Positions 1 to 12,900 of a DNA stretch of 64,000 bases are shown piece by piece (within the stretch, counting starts at the first letter, position 1; every line of letters begins with the position of its first letter). The stretch covers positions 1,550,649 through 1,614,648 of the forward strand of contig JAFMSR010000019.1 in assembly GCA_022818135.1 (NCBI GenBank), given 5' to 3'. The position numbers were made by a program, and so were the translations under genes. The notes below the pieces were generated by a model, which worked only from the letters and a program-made list of their open reading frames with translations, searched no databases and was not told the origin of the DNA. This DNA comes from Saxidomus purpurata. Taxonomy: Eukaryota > Mollusca > Bivalvia > Venerida > Veneridae.

Positions 1-26
1 TCGCCATTTGCCTGCTACTTTACATA

Positions 27-217
27 TACAGTAAACTCTGTCTATAACGACTACGGATATAGCGATATTCCGGATATAAGAAACACATTTTCTCTGCCCG
101 AATTTTTTTCTTTCTTAATTTTACACGGAAATGGTATATGGATATAAAAAAAACTCCGGATATAAGGAACAAATTTAAATGGTCCCAAAGAGTTCGTTCT
201 AAACGAAGTTTACTGTA
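27..217. repeat. MITE family A, copy 1
   Basis: About 190 bp element with terminal inverted repeats. It opens 'TA-CAGTAAACTCTG' and closes 'GAAGTTTACTG-TA', with TA at both edges as expected of a TA target duplication. The interior holds 'atatccggatataag'-type motifs. The same element recurs at about 4285, 7735, 10035, 18890, 30365, 52284 and 56919. No coding capacity is seen. The ends and TA duplication suggest a non-autonomous Tc1/mariner/pogo-type transposon (inference). Confidence 0.75.
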
Positions 218-281
218 GGCGACTCGTAAATGATTGGCTGCGTTACACGAAGACTTTTTCCAGCCTTTTTGTGACTTTTGA

Positions 282-284
<3 letters not shown>

Positions 285-328
<44 letters not shown>
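285..328. repeat. (TA)n microsatellite
   Basis: About 44 bp of uninterrupted alternating TA. Apparent open frames across it encode only Tyr-Ile repeats and are not genes. Confidence 0.95.
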
Positions 329-331
<3 letters not shown>

Positions 332-3300
332 GGTATTAAAAGATAAAAACACAGTCCATGAGATAATTAAATTATTATTTGCCAACCGGTTTCGCTTTCA
401 TGCTCATCAGGGCAAATATGGCGTCAAAATATGTGTAATTGCTTAGAAACGTACACAACGTACGTCAATATTGATGACGTCAGTTATATTTTTAGTCTAA
501 AAATAGGACGTCAATTAACGCTATTCAATTTTGGTTCAAAAATGTTTATAAAATATTGCTAAATATTTATAAAATATATACGGTTCACTGCGATTACAGT
601 GCTACAGACCATTGACATCGGTACCAATCCTTAAAACTATGATGGAATATTAAAGATCAATCCTTGGTGTGTTGATTATGAAATATTCATCATCATATTT
701 TGAATATTGAATAAACTACGACATATTTTCTGAGTATATACTTAGAAAGGTGGGTGAGTGTAGCTTTTAAAACTTCGAGTGATCTTTCAGCACGAGATGG
801 TAAATCAGCAATGTTTGGACTTCTAGTCCTTACGTGACACTGGAATTTATATCCTGAAAATATTGACATAAGCAGGTAAGACATTTGTCGGTATGCTTTT
901 TTAAAGCTCATTCTAGTCGTGTAGATATGTATTCATCATGGGATAATCAAGTCATACTAGTATTCAAAGTCCTGGTATAGACATTCTATTTTCAGAACCA
1001 TTTATCACGTGACTAACTTCCACAGTACGGTACGTTGATGCATACTTATTTTAATATCCTTGATGAAACCCTTGTATATGTCGAAACGTTGCACAATAAA
1101 AAACTTAGTTTAACTTAACTGTTTCATTTTATTTAAATTTCTCCTGATAGTATTCAAAGTATCAAAACAAGAAATATTTTTCAAAAAGATAAACAGTGGA
1201 ACCGAGCTACCGCACCAAAACAACAACAACTTTTATTCGGCATTAAGCAAAATTACAATGCTTCTAGCCTACCATAAGGTTGACAAATGACAAAACATTA
1301 AAAAAGATGAAAAAAAGATCACCGAATTAAAAGAAAAATGAAATATACCGAGAAGCCTCTATTTCAAACTATTAGTTTTTTTTGACCTACATATAGATAC
1401 AATGTTAGAATAATATATCTACATCTTGTCTACGCTTATTCGCAAAATACAAATATTTTGACAGGTTAACTATTTCTTTTTTAATTCTTGACATCATAAG
1501 TGTATCAACCTTATTTAACGTTGGTCAAGTATGATAACAAGGTTTCAAATAGTTTTGCGTAAAAACAGTATATTCCCGTTCGCACCTGCAACCAGTGATA
1601 CATTATTTTTTCTAATGTCTAATTAGAGCACTATGGCGTCACACATTCAAGATGGCCGTATCCATGATCCTCCATTTTGGAAATTTTCAGCCTTCGTTAT
1701 TTTCACATTTAATGATCCGATTTTCGAAATTCTTTCAACAGTGTGTTCCTATTAACAAACTCTTCAATTTAAGGTCAATTTATTTTCTGGTTTGCCTTTC
1801 TCGAATCAGGAGAAACAGAGGTAGTAGTAGTTTTGGATGTGTATCGTAATACACAGCGCACAACAATGCCACATACCAAACTTCAGTTTCAAAACGTACA
1901 CATATACATGCCAGTATATGCCATGTATGGGCAAGTTAAACTTTTACTGATTAAATTTTGCTTAACACTGTAAGTTATAGATGTGGAACAAGTACATTCA
2001 TACTAGTCCAAGATCTATTAGGGTACTTCATGAAACAAGAACTACCTTTAAAAAAGATAGTCGGCGCAATTTTAGTAAATATATAGGTCCGTGGATAAAT
2101 GAAGAAATTTGTAAATATCGTAAATACAAATCAAGTAAAATTACCAAAAATTACCGAAAAACAAATACTGCCGACCGGAAACAACTTGTTTTTCTAAAGA
2201 TAATATTATATCACTAGTACTGATTGATTATTCACTATTTACAAATTCCTTCATTTATTTAAACCTTAAATTATAAGTTATCGTTTGAATAAAAGTAATT
2301 TTCGGTCCTTTTCAGTCGTTTTCGGTCATTCTATGCACCCGGTATTATCCAATTAGAAGGTGCCTTACAGCGTAAATTTCTCATCTTAAAAAATGTTATA
2401 CATTCTACTCGTCATGTCATTGGCGGTTGAAGAGTTCCAAACTTTCGGTCAAAAGCGAGCTCAATACGGCTGCGCCGAAAAAGATTTCAAGATTTCAAGA
2501 TTTTATCTTATATAGTTCATAAGTCCCACGGAAGTGGGAAACATTAGCATTACAAACAATATGACATTATGATAAGTAAATATCACGTGTAATAATGGAA
2601 AACGGCTACATTAATGTAGTTAATTTACAAGCATAATGGGTAGTCTTCCTTAACAATACATTTTGGAAATAATTGTTTGTAGTATGTTATATCGATAAAA
2701 TTAAAAAAATGAAATATATGTCAGACAAATTAAAGCGATCACAAATATTACAAAAATACGAGTAATTCGTGTAATTGCTCTAAACTGTGTGTAGAAAAAG
2801 AGATATGTTTATGTATAAAGGGAGGTAACTGCACCAGCTTGACGACAATTAAAAACTCCTTCATAAGTGACCCTCTTCAAACCACGGAAGGTCTAATCCC
2901 TTAATTGTTTTATGACCACACTGCCTGATCAGGTGTTTTTAGCCTGGACATTTAGTCCAATAATTAGACAATCAATTTTATTTGATATGTAGAGCTAAGT
3001 GATTTATTGCTTATCTCATGCTGTTTGTTTTCTTAAGAAAGTGGTTTATTATCAACAATCAAAGTCTTTTTAACACAAAAAAGTGTTATCAAAAGTAAAT
3101 GTTTTGGTTAAGAAATGTATACAATATAATTATGCATAATTTGTTTAATGTTTTTTTTTATTCTGTATAAACCATTAATCTATCAAACTTGCCTTAAAAA
3201 TTAGAATCTTTTTTTTTAAATGAAGTAAAGAATGCCTCTACGACTAAAATTAATAATTTATTCGTGGAAGAAAAATATTGTACAATTTTCTCAGAAGGTA

Positions 3301-4284
3301 GCAAAAGTAACTAATTTGAGTAATTTATTTACATAACTCAATATACTTTACTCAATTTGGAAGATAAAGTGCATACCTTTATGGTATGACATTGACAGTT
3401 TACTAACCGCCATGTTTGTTAATATGTGTAGATTCTATTTAAAAGCATAAATAAATTGTTGATTTATTCATTTTTTCTCAAAAAATATGTTCTGAACTCT
3501 TTTTCATTATGTACATCTTTTATCAACTTTTATCTACTGTAATAGTAGATGTGCAGTAGACGACTATAAAAACAGAAGCTAGTCTACCATTGGCTAGGAC
3601 CCCTGGTCTGTCTGGCTATCTCACATTTACTTTTCAATTTTTCATTTACTTTTCAATTGTCATTAATTAAATCAAAACTAAATTACTAGAACTGGAAAAA
3701 GACACCATAAACGATGCAGTGTCGTGTACAATATAAAATCTATACAAAATAATACCGTTTATTTGTGCCCCGTTGGCGCCTTGCTAAGGAAGTTAACACT
3801 CAAGCGTTTTACTAAATCAACATACTTGCGATAGAGAAAAACTGTGATACAGATAACGTATAGCATGGGCCTAAACGTTATTTGATAATGTGTGGTTAAA
3901 TCGCATCCAATTATTTAGAATGAATAATAATAGATCAGACCTGATACACATAGCATGGCCATAATAGTCAGTTATGACTGGCTGCCATTATCTGAAAATA
4001 AATAAACTGTACGTATATAATAGTATACTTAAATCATACTCACATTTAAGGTATCTGAACAGTGTACTGAATTCATACTCACATTTAAGGTATCTGAACA
4101 GTGTACTAAATTCTAACTCATATGTAAGGTCTCTCTCAACCGTTGATAAAAATTCAGCCTCAGCATTGATTAAGATTTGATCACGTTGTACAGTAAATAC
4201 ACTTAGTAAGAATATAAAAGAAAACATACTATTACATGTATTCCAAAACATGTCCTGTTAGTCTTTGAATACCGTATTCCTTAA
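329..4284. other. intergenic, no gene recognised
   Basis: AT-rich sequence with only short open frames of low-complexity composition on both strands. None has recognisable homology together with splice context. A direct duplication at about 4032-4140 (unit about 42 bp including 'catttaaggtatctgaaca') makes two antisense open frames that are repeat artefacts. Confidence 0.6.
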
Positions 4285-4472
4285 TACAGTAAACTCCGTA
4301 TACAACAAACACCTTGGGACCATTCAAATTTGTTCCTTATATCCGGAGTATGTTATATCCATGTAGAATTTTTATATTAACTCTAGAGGAAGAAAAATCG
4401 GGCTCAGAAAATTGTTCTTTATATTCGGGATTTCACGTATATCCGGAGTCGTTATATACGGAGTTTACTGTG
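4285..4472. repeat. MITE family A, copy 2
   Basis: Starts 'TACAGTAAACTCCGTATACAAC' style and ends 'ATACGGAGTTTACTG'. The inverted ends match, with the usual interior 'gggaccattcaaatttgttc' and 'tatatccggagt' motifs. Confidence 0.75.
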
Positions 4473-4529
4473 TCTCTATTTTATGAACTTTTAAGATTAC
4501 AACATAAATAATTATAATTGTGACTCTGT

Positions 4530-4990
4530 ATAAAAGTGTCTTAGTGTGTATAAAATGTTATTTCTACTGGTGTAGTGTAAAGCAATGAAACGCCTTTAAC
4601 TATCTCAGACAAAAAGTGTCTAAAAGTGTATAAAAATATCTAAAAGTGTCTAAAAGTGTTATTTCTACTGGTGTAGTGTAAAGCAATGAAACGCCTTTAA
4701 CTATCTCAGAAATAGAGTGTCTAAAAGTGTCTAAAAGTGTCTAAAAGTGTTATTTCTACTGATGTAGTATAAAACAATGAAATTCCATTTACAATCTCAG
4801 ACAAAAAGTGTTTACAAGTGTATAAAAGTATGTAAAAGTGTCTAAAAGTGTTATTTCTGCTAGTGTAGTGTAAAGCAATGAAACACCTTTAACCATCTCA
4901 GACAAAAAGTGTCTAGAAGTGTCTAAAAGTGTTATTTCTACTGATGTAGTGTGAAACAATGAAATTCCTTTAACTATCTTAGACAAAAAC
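4530..4990. repeat. minisatellite, about 85-120 bp units
   Basis: About five imperfect copies of a unit containing 'gtgtctaaaagtgttatttc' followed by 'gtagtgtaaagcaatgaaa' and 'cctttaactatctcagac'. The 'gtctaaaagt' part varies in copy number between units. The antisense open frame at 4789-5043 is translated repeat. Confidence 0.85.
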
Positions 4991-5249
4991 TTACGTTCCA
5001 CTGCGTTGTCCAGGTATATTTTCATATCTATCCGCCCATACAAGATTTATTAGTTTACGTGTTTTCAAAGCATTCCATACTTTGTGTTGCAAACATTTTC
5101 CATGACCAAGAGCATTTTGGACAGTAACAGAGTAATACAACTTTAGTTTGTCGATCTTCCACGGGAAGCAAAACTTACTTGACAATTGAAAAGTAATTAA
5201 GCATGAATAAGTTAAAGGATATTAAAAGGACTTTACCAGCAGATAAGTT

Positions 5250-5352
5250 TTTTTGGGGGGGGGGGGAATTTTTTTTTTTTTTTTTTTTTTTTTTTGGGGG
5301 GGGTATATAAATATATATTTAAAAAAAATTTTTTTGGGGGGGGGGGGGGAAT
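5250..5352. repeat. G/T homopolymer tract
   Basis: Alternating runs of G and T (longest T run about 25). This is low complexity and may partly be sequencing or assembly error. Confidence 0.9.
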
Positions 5353-5782
5353 ATTTTTTTACGGTTGGGGGTTTTATATGGTTTACATGACATAATGACA
5401 CAATAATACATGTATCCACGTATAATTAAAGTAAATGTAAGTTATAATGAAATTATAGTTTTTAGTTCTTATACATACCGACTGTGTTTCCGTTCCAAGC
5501 TTTGTTGTAAGACGTCATTTGTTATCATTTTACGTGTACAAAATAACCCAACAAGCTAGGTACCTTATAGAAATAAGATAAACATTATTGCATTATTGAA
5601 TACAAGGAAAGTGATCTGTCACTGATGAATCGTGTTTCTCTTTTTGTTATTATGTTTGGGTGTTGAATGTTACTTGTTTTTTAAATGGCAGGAAAACATA
5701 ACTACTTAACTATTTGACTTAAATAACATTTTAAAAATATTTTTAATATTGTTACAATGAGTATAGGTAATTCATTGTGGAG

Positions 5783-5865
5783 AATCACGTGACTTCGTTT
5801 TGCTATACCTCGATCACGGAAAATAGCGGATACTGTGTGGTATAGCAAAACAAAGTCACGTGATT
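5783..5865. repeat. inverted repeat with two CACGTG boxes
   Basis: Two 27 bp arms (5783-5809 and 5839-5865) are reverse complements with one mismatch, separated by about 29 bp. Each arm carries CACGTG near its outer end. It could be a small palindromic mobile element or a hairpin-forming regulatory site. No adjacent gene is recognised. Confidence 0.8.
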
Positions 5866-6214
5866 TCCAACAGTAAAATATATACATGTTTGAGCTTCGC
5901 GTTTTCAGTTAGGCCTTAAATCTTATTTTATATAAAAATGACAGAAGTTAAACAAACGCCCTTTTAAATCTTATCCCGCAGACCGTCATTCAGCACCTTC
6001 AGTGCTTTGATTATAGACAAATTTAACCTTCAACACAAAAAACGTTATCTTTCCGCCTTTTTATTAGAGAAGTGATTTATACGGTTTACTCTACTATTCA
6101 GTGTATAAGCAGTTGTCTGGTAACATATGGAGATAAAACGAGGTACGTCTTTAGTTTATCTTTTTCCATGTGCTTGACAGAAATATTTACTAGGAATTCC
6201 ATTTGTGGAGACCC

Positions 6215-6390
6215 GTCTCCTTTGCCGAGTAGTTAAGGTCGCTTACCTATGACTTGTTATGGGTAATGGGTTCGAACCCTGCCAAAAACAAACGACTACT
6301 ACTTGTCCATCTCAGGAACAATAGATGCATAAACTAAAAGCTTGTTCTGTTGCTGACCACCAGAAAACTGGTCACAATAATTGGCAAATC
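6215..6390 (+). repeat. tRNA-derived SINE
   Basis: A Pol III type head is visible: box A-like 'TAGTTAAGGTCG' (about 6230-6241) and box B 'GGGTTCGAACCC' (6268-6279), then non-tRNA sequence. No clean acceptor stem or anticodon arm can be folded by eye, so it is called SINE rather than tRNA gene. The 3' end is not sharply defined. Confidence 0.55.
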
Positions 6391-6724
6391 CATATGGCAA
6401 CGTTTAATATTTTCAAATCTAGCTCTTTATATTTCGTAAAATTATACCCCGTCGGTTGCCTCTTTCACATTGGATCATTTTTGTTGCGCGTTCTTTTTTT
6501 GTAGAGTGCTGTACATACTATATTGGATTACAGTTTAAATTTAGAACAAAGGAATAGACCAATGTTTACTAGTTGTAAATTACTTCTTGTCAGATTACAG
6601 AAAATATGTTGATGTACAGTACAGCCGATAAACATGTCAAAGTCGTCTGCAGTGAAGATATCGCGACAATATTTAGAACAGGACTTTAGACAGAGGTGCT
6701 CTGGCGTACAAACAATTTGCAGAC

Positions 6725-6740
6725 ATGGATCTTAAAAAAG
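6725..6740 (+). CDS. possible 5' coding exon of the Death-NACHT gene
   Basis: ATG followed by four codons (MDLKK) and a strong donor G|GTGAGA. It ends in phase 1, which would join in frame to an acceptor at 9777/9778 inside the Death-domain exon. A 16 bp exon has almost no intrinsic signal. The alternative is that the true first exon lies elsewhere, for example around 9.5-9.77 kb. Confidence 0.2.
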
Positions 6741-6990
6741 GTGAGAAGTAATTTCTATCTTTTTCTGCAAACGTATGAAGCTTCCCTTTCTCAAATGTGC
6801 ACTTCCTATTTGATTTCTCATTAAAATTTTAAGGTTGTCAAACCGTTCACGCTGCATTCTGTACATGAAAGATAAAACATTACAATTTAAGAGATGTTTA
6901 ACATACATATCAACGTAGAAATTTGCAGAGAATTGTTCAATTTGAGATTCGCCACATTAATACTACATGTACATCAAATAACACTTAAAT

Positions 6991-7199
6991 TACTGTAATT
7001 TGGATAATTTTCGCGTGACGAAAAATTCGCGATTTGTGAACAGACAGACTTTTTCGTGACTGATGGAGACTAATCCAATCATGCTTATAGTTAATCTATA
7101 TGAAAAAAATATTTCGCGAGATTTTTAAATTAGCGAAATGGGAAATTCGCGAAATTAGCGAAAATTAAATCATCCCGAATATTTCCAAATTTACAGTAA
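6991..7199. repeat. MITE family B, palindromic 'TTCGCGAA' element
   Basis: About 208 bp with inverted ends: 'TACTGTAATTTGGATAATTT' at left and 'CCAAATTTACAGTA' at right. The interior is rich in 'ttcgcga' and 'gcgaaatggg'. Related copies lie at 32760-33110, 36192-36362, 39148-39357 and, more degraded, near 29625 and 43560. Non-coding. Confidence 0.7.
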
Positions 7200-7734
7200 G
7201 CTGGTTCGGTCATAATAGGACAGCTTTTAATTAAAATCCCTAAAAATCGTCAAAACATTATACCTGTATGTAGGAAATATGTATTTTTTTTATACCATTT
7301 TGAAATTCATAACCAGTCAATACAAGAGATTGATATCATGACCAGAATACTTAACAAAATATCATACCAGTCATCATGTCGTTAAATATCATTTGAATTT
7401 TCGGCTTCGCCGTGACGTCATACTGGCCCGTTAACCAATCGGATTAAAAGGTCGCGTCCATTTCTTCATTCGGTAACAGGTGAAAACTCGGTGATATATA
7501 CGAAGCAAAAATCTTTTAATCTAAATTCAATTCTCCGATTATAAACTTATGGTAGGCAGTCGTCTTCTTGGATTTCTTTCCTAAATATGATTGTGAAAGT
7601 AGCCAAAAATCCTACGAATTCTCCGAAATTATGGTTATATCTGTGTTCCGTTATTTACCACTTTTGTACGAAAGCTAAAATCACCAGAACTTTCCATGTG
7701 TCTTTTATATCTTATATTATGCTGGTAATAAAAG

Positions 7735-8010
7735 TACAGTAAACTCCGTTTATAACGTACTCACAGGGACCATTTAAGTGTGTTCCTTATATCCGATTAT
7801 TTTATATCCATAAGCAGTAAATTCCGTTTATAACGAACTTCTTGGGACCATTTAAGTATATTCCTTATATCCGGAGTATGTTATAGATATATCCATACAT
7901 CATTTTCTAGTAAGTAAAGAAGGAATAAAATTGGGGCCCAGAAAATGTGTTCCTTATTATAAGAAATTTCGCTATATCCAAAAAGGGTTAAATATGAAGT
8001 TAACTGTATG
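7735..8010. repeat. MITE family A, tandem or nested copy
   Basis: Two 5' ends are present ('TACAGTAAACTCCG' at 7735 and 'GCAGTAAATTCCG' near 7815) before a single degraded 3' end 'GAAGTTAACTGTA'. This is either a partial internal duplication or one copy inserted into another. Confidence 0.65.
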
Positions 8011-9767
8011 GCGTTCAAATACCGTTAAAAGGAGTGTTAACTACTTACAGATTGCATTCCAACGGAAAAAGAACAGGGCGCTTATCAACGATGCGTTTGT
8101 ACGGTGTGTTTTTTAAAGCGGGTGTCTTTGAGGTCGAGAAAGAGAGAAAAAAGGGGTGGAAGATCAAAGGGGAGAAAATAAAAAGGGTGGGACAGACCAT
8201 TATATCACGGACGACTAAAAGCCTGTAAAAGAGCTGGGGCCTCAGGACTCCTTTTGCACTGTCATTTAAGAAAGCTACCTTGCTCTCCCTGGTCCCTCAA
8301 ACTGGAAACCGCCACCATCTTTCTACCCCGATGGAAGCCCTTTTTAGTTTGACTGAAAGGTGTTAAGTTTACAGAAACAGACATTTTTTAGGCCTAAAAT
8401 ACATTTGAAAAAGCCTTTCCAAAACTGAAAGGAACAAAGTTAATCTCTACAAGCATAAACGTTCTTCAATACAGAAAGATAAGCCCTGAATCACTTTACC
8501 AACTCCTGCTTGAAACATGAAAGTATTGTTTTGTCTTTTTGCTAAACTTTTTTCCTCCTGTAAAGTTCAAGAATACCCTCCTTACTTTAAGGTCACCCTT
8601 AACCTGCTCCCTTCTCTAAACTGCCTGTTTACCTAAAAACTTTAATTTAAAGATACCAAGTTCTAATCAAAAGGTAAAGAGCACACCCTAAACTGCTAAT
8701 CGTATAAGAGCTATTATAAATATGGATTTTGTAACATAAAGGTTAGCCAATTTGGTGATAGCGTATATTTACATAAGTTTTCCTTGTCATATTTGTACCA
8801 TTAAAGGCAACCATCTTTATTTGCACCAGAGGCATTTACGTCTGTACCTCTTGTCAGCTTTATTTAAAACTTTTATAGCATTTTTCCTTATTGTACGTAA
8901 TCACTGAACACATCATTTTAATATAATACCCTTTTAAACAGGTCCGGTTATGGCAGTGCAAATCAATTTCCTCAATAAGCATACTGTTTTGTACAAAAAA
9001 TTTCGATCTGACACAAAATCACCTTCTGCTAGAGGATCTACAGTATTATTATATATTTCTGAATAAGCAGCAGCTTCCAACTCAAGTTTGAAACAGTCTT
9101 TTAACCACAGCTCCTTTAAACAACTATAGTAAATGGTTTTTGTCACAGAGAGGGAAATAAGAAGACACATATTTAATAGAAAAACATAATTTTTGTAGAG
9201 GCAGGCTGTTGTGGGTCCAAGGACACCCTTACCCCTGGTTCTAGCAATATTACTTTGGACATGAAAGAAGGCTCTGTCTCATTATCAACAAGCTCACCTT
9301 ATACTGTATCATACTAATTAAGTATTTTGTTTGAACAAAACATCACACAGATAGAGGCAGATAGCTACCCAAAGAATACACAAAGAGAATAGGTCTTCTT
9401 CAAATAAGTTGAACGCCGAAGATTCATGAGTCTGAAACAATACGTCGAGGAAAACGACTTGTACCTTTCGCCACATCAGCCCAAAACCTTTCGTGGCTGG
9501 ACGACAAAACCCCGTCGCCACAGCCGCCCTGCTGCAACTAATACGTCCCTCTTTTACCATTCTTCTTGTCTTTCACCATATGTTAGTTGAAGCAGACGCT
9601 TTTTTACATTCAACGCCCTTCTTCTTTAATAAAGTACTTCGAAGGCGCAGGCGATCCCCTGGTAAAATCTACATTTACTTGAGCGACGGGCTTTGTAAGA
9701 CGGTCGTAGTCGAGCGTACGATCTGATCAAACTTGCTTTTTAAATCGCGTCGTGTGACGCCTCCCAG
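8011..9767. other. no gene recognised upstream of Death-NACHT exon
   Basis: Short open frames occur here (for example 8934-9170 minus, 9493-9726 plus) but none has a recognisable domain. This stretch should contain the promoter or first exon of the Death-NACHT gene if the 6725 exon is not real. No TATA box or initiator can be assigned with confidence. Confidence 0.4.
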
Positions 9768-9999
9768 GCTATTATAGCCAAGGCCATTGGACGCAACTGG
9801 GAAATTCTAGGGACACATCTTGGATTATCTACTGCAACAATAGAGCGCATAAAGATGGACAACGACACATCTGTAAGACGGATACAACGAATGTTGTTAG
9901 ACTGGAAACAAATGAATGGAGGGGAGGCAACTCTTGGCAAATTGTACGAGATTATGGAGGAGGCACAGTCCGTCACGATAGACTGGGACGCTCTGCCAG
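9768..9999 (+). CDS. Death-domain exon
   Basis: Translates as AIIAKAIGRNWEILGTHLG, then the LGLS turn, then QRMLLDWKQM and a final helix KLYEIMEEA. This is the six-helix Death fold pattern with the conserved Trp of helix 2 and the 'ML..W' of helix 5. An in-frame TAA near 9738 limits the exon on the 5' side. Candidate acceptors are CAG|GCT at 9767/9768 (phase 0) and ATAG|CC at 9777/9778 (phase 1). The 3' donor is CCAG|GTAACA, leaving phase 1. A family A MITE begins only 35 bp beyond the donor. Confidence 0.75.
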
Positions 10000-12900
10000 G
10001 TAACAAGAATTACGTGTCATATTTTGCAAAAATGTACAGTAAACTCCGTTTACAACGAACTCAAACGTACCATTTAAATTTGTTCCTTACATCCGGATTA
10101 TGTTATATCCATATACCATTTACAAATTAAGTGAAGAAGGAATAAAATCAAGCCGAGTGTTCCTTCTATCCGAAATTCGCTATATCCGAAGTCGTTATAT
10201 ACAGAGTTAACTGTATCTAGTTATCTCAGCTAAATGTTCGATGCTTTATACCAGTTTTCGTGAAAATATTCGCAGCAAGACGTAGTTTCAAATGTTTAAT
10301 TCTAAAATGATTATTTGCAAGTTTAAGTGATGGCAGGATCTGTATATGTATATAATATACGGACACTGGTGGTATCATAGCCAAAGGGAGAGTAATTCGG
10401 AATGCTTTGTTATTTATTTGTACATGTTGATTAAAACGGGCAGAATTTGCCGCAGCTCTATCCTATATATAGCATACAAGATTTAAAACTTCGGCAAACA
10501 GGAATGTGGTATCTCCCATTAAAAATCTCCTTTCTGACATAAAATTACGACTGTCTACCATTAGCTTTTTATCGAAGAATTGAATTTATAATAATTTTAT
10601 GCTGTAAAAAGCTTTTTGTTTCGATTGAAATAAATTTAAACTTGGATATGAATCTACGATAAAGACCGAGTTTTCACCTTTTACCGAACGAAGAAATGAA
10701 CGTGACTCTAATATTGCGATTGGTTAACTAACCAATATGACGTGACGGGGAAGCCGAGAATAAACATTACGATTTTAAACTTTGTTTAATATTAACGTCT
10801 GTATACTAAGATGCCAAACATATGAAGATTTCATAGAATTTTGTTTGCAGGTGTCTCTTTACCAAAACAACGAGCGAGCCAATGCCTGACTGTTCACAAA
10901 CACGACAATGACTACATCAAGCTCAAAAAACGTAAGTAGTTTAAACATATATTTGTCTATGACTTTACCGGTTTTTGATAAGATAGATAACACTTTCTAC
11001 GTCCGTCATAGCGTTTCCATTCAAGCGTTTGCACTTGCTTAGAAGACCGTAGAAGCCGGTATTTTATGAACCGTATAGGGCGGGATTGTTTGTCATAATG
11101 TTTTCATTCAAGCGTTTGTACTTGTTGGGCGAGATTTTTCGAACCGTAGAGGGCGGGATTGTCTGTCATAGCATTTCCATACGAGCGTTTGCACTTGCTT
11201 AGAAGACTATGGAAGGGTATTTAAGTAAATATTCTGTTCATGTAACTGACAACTGTATTTGTCTAAATGACAAGTGCCTATGTGCAATTGATTTGTGCCT
11301 ATTTATAATTAACTACATTTAGTTACCTACCATTCATTGCTTAATGATAATTGCCTACGTTAAACTGATAAGTACATACGTATTAATACTAAGTGTCTAT
11401 GTTTATACGCTATGTGATTACGTGAAATTGTTAAGTGTTTACTGTGAAATTCATTGACTGCTGTGTTTGTGTATATATTTATACATAATCAATAGCAGTA
11501 AGCATATAGACGAATGCAACTAAACGAATGGACTTGTAAGAATGAAATAGAAAGGGAACCAATGATACTTATACCCTGCGACTGCAGGTATGGATATGCA
11601 GGTATGGATATGCAGGTATTAGATATGATGAGGTTGAGCTCAGCTCATCTTCAGTTGACTTTGCATTTAGAGTTAGAACATTAAATTACAGCAAAAAATT
11701 GACCTTGTTCTTGTGCGGCTGAGACCAACACGAACAGAGCCTAGCAGGATCAGAAATATGATAATTGAGTGAGCAAAACTTGTCCTTCTCAGCTTTAGTC
11801 GTGCAAAGCTCTCATTAAATATTTACAGTAATACAAGTACTTACACACATATTTTGTTTTTTGTTTTTCACACACCTTTCACAAATAAATTTCATAATAA
11901 CGGCAATATCTACCAGGCGGAAATGTTTATCGATAAGTCATTAATAGAAACTGTAAAAATATGTTTTTCAGAACTGAAAGAAGATTTAATAGACTTTAAC
12001 CAAGAGCAGCTAGGGACAGCGGCTATATCTCCTGTACACGAGGAAATTGACGCACCATTGTTAGAATTATATGTCTCACCTACTATTAAAAGAGTTGGTA
12101 CAAATTCTGGACAAAGCTCTGTTAAGCAAGCAACAACATTAGAAGAAATATTTCACGAACAAGCGAGACGTTATCAGCAGATATATATCACTGCAGAAGC
12201 AGGTCTAGGCAAAACCGTTTTCGCAAAACGTCTTGCTCTAATCTGGTGTCAAGCTAACGACCCTACCACTGAAAACACTGCCTTTTCTGATGACGAGCTT
12301 CGTGTTATGAAAGATTTTGAGTTTGTTTTCTTTGTCTCATTGAATGATCTTGATCCTTCCGACTGCAAGATAGATGACATGATCCAAAACCAAGTCATAG
12401 ATTATCTTGCAAGATCATCACAGTACTCGCGCAAGTTTATTGAAGATATCCTTTCACAAGAGTCATGCTTAGTTATCCTTGACGGGCTTGATGAATGGTC
12501 TCATCCAGCTGAAGGAGGCTGCAAGATGAAAATGAGTGAACGAAAAAGTAATATTCCCCACAAGAAATCAAGGGGAGCATGTACATTTCTTACTACAACT
12601 AGGCCTTGGAAACTACTCTTCGCTAACATCAGTAAGACGAAGATAGATCAACAATTTGAAATTGTGGGACTAGACGAAACTGCATCAGAAGAACTAAGGA
12701 CTAAAGTAACAGAAAAATTGAAAGTCCATTCAGACGAGGAAAGTTGTGCAAGCCGTCAACAAGACATTGAAGCTGACGATGTAGATCAGAAGATAGAGAG
12801 TATCAGGAGAAACCCAATGCTTATCATGTACCTGGCCTGCCTGCAAAACGAAAACAGAACGTTTGGCAGTTCTATGTGTGAACTGTACAGCAATATCCTT

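Noticed and set aside
4032..4180. Small protein with repeated 'SYSHLRYLNSVLN'
   Set aside because: Produced by a 42 bp direct duplication; open on both strands.
5222..5419. Lys/Pro-rich open frame (minus)
   Set aside because: Translation of G and T homopolymers.
6225..6290. Functional tRNA gene
   Set aside because: Box B is perfect, but no complete cloverleaf with acceptor stem could be formed by eye, and the sequence continues as a SINE body.
11854..11971. 5' extension of the NACHT exon up to 11854
   Set aside because: The frame is open, but it begins at TTG. The acceptor CAG|GCG at about 11918 is in the wrong phase for the linker exon, whereas tttttcag at 11971 fits both phase and consensus.
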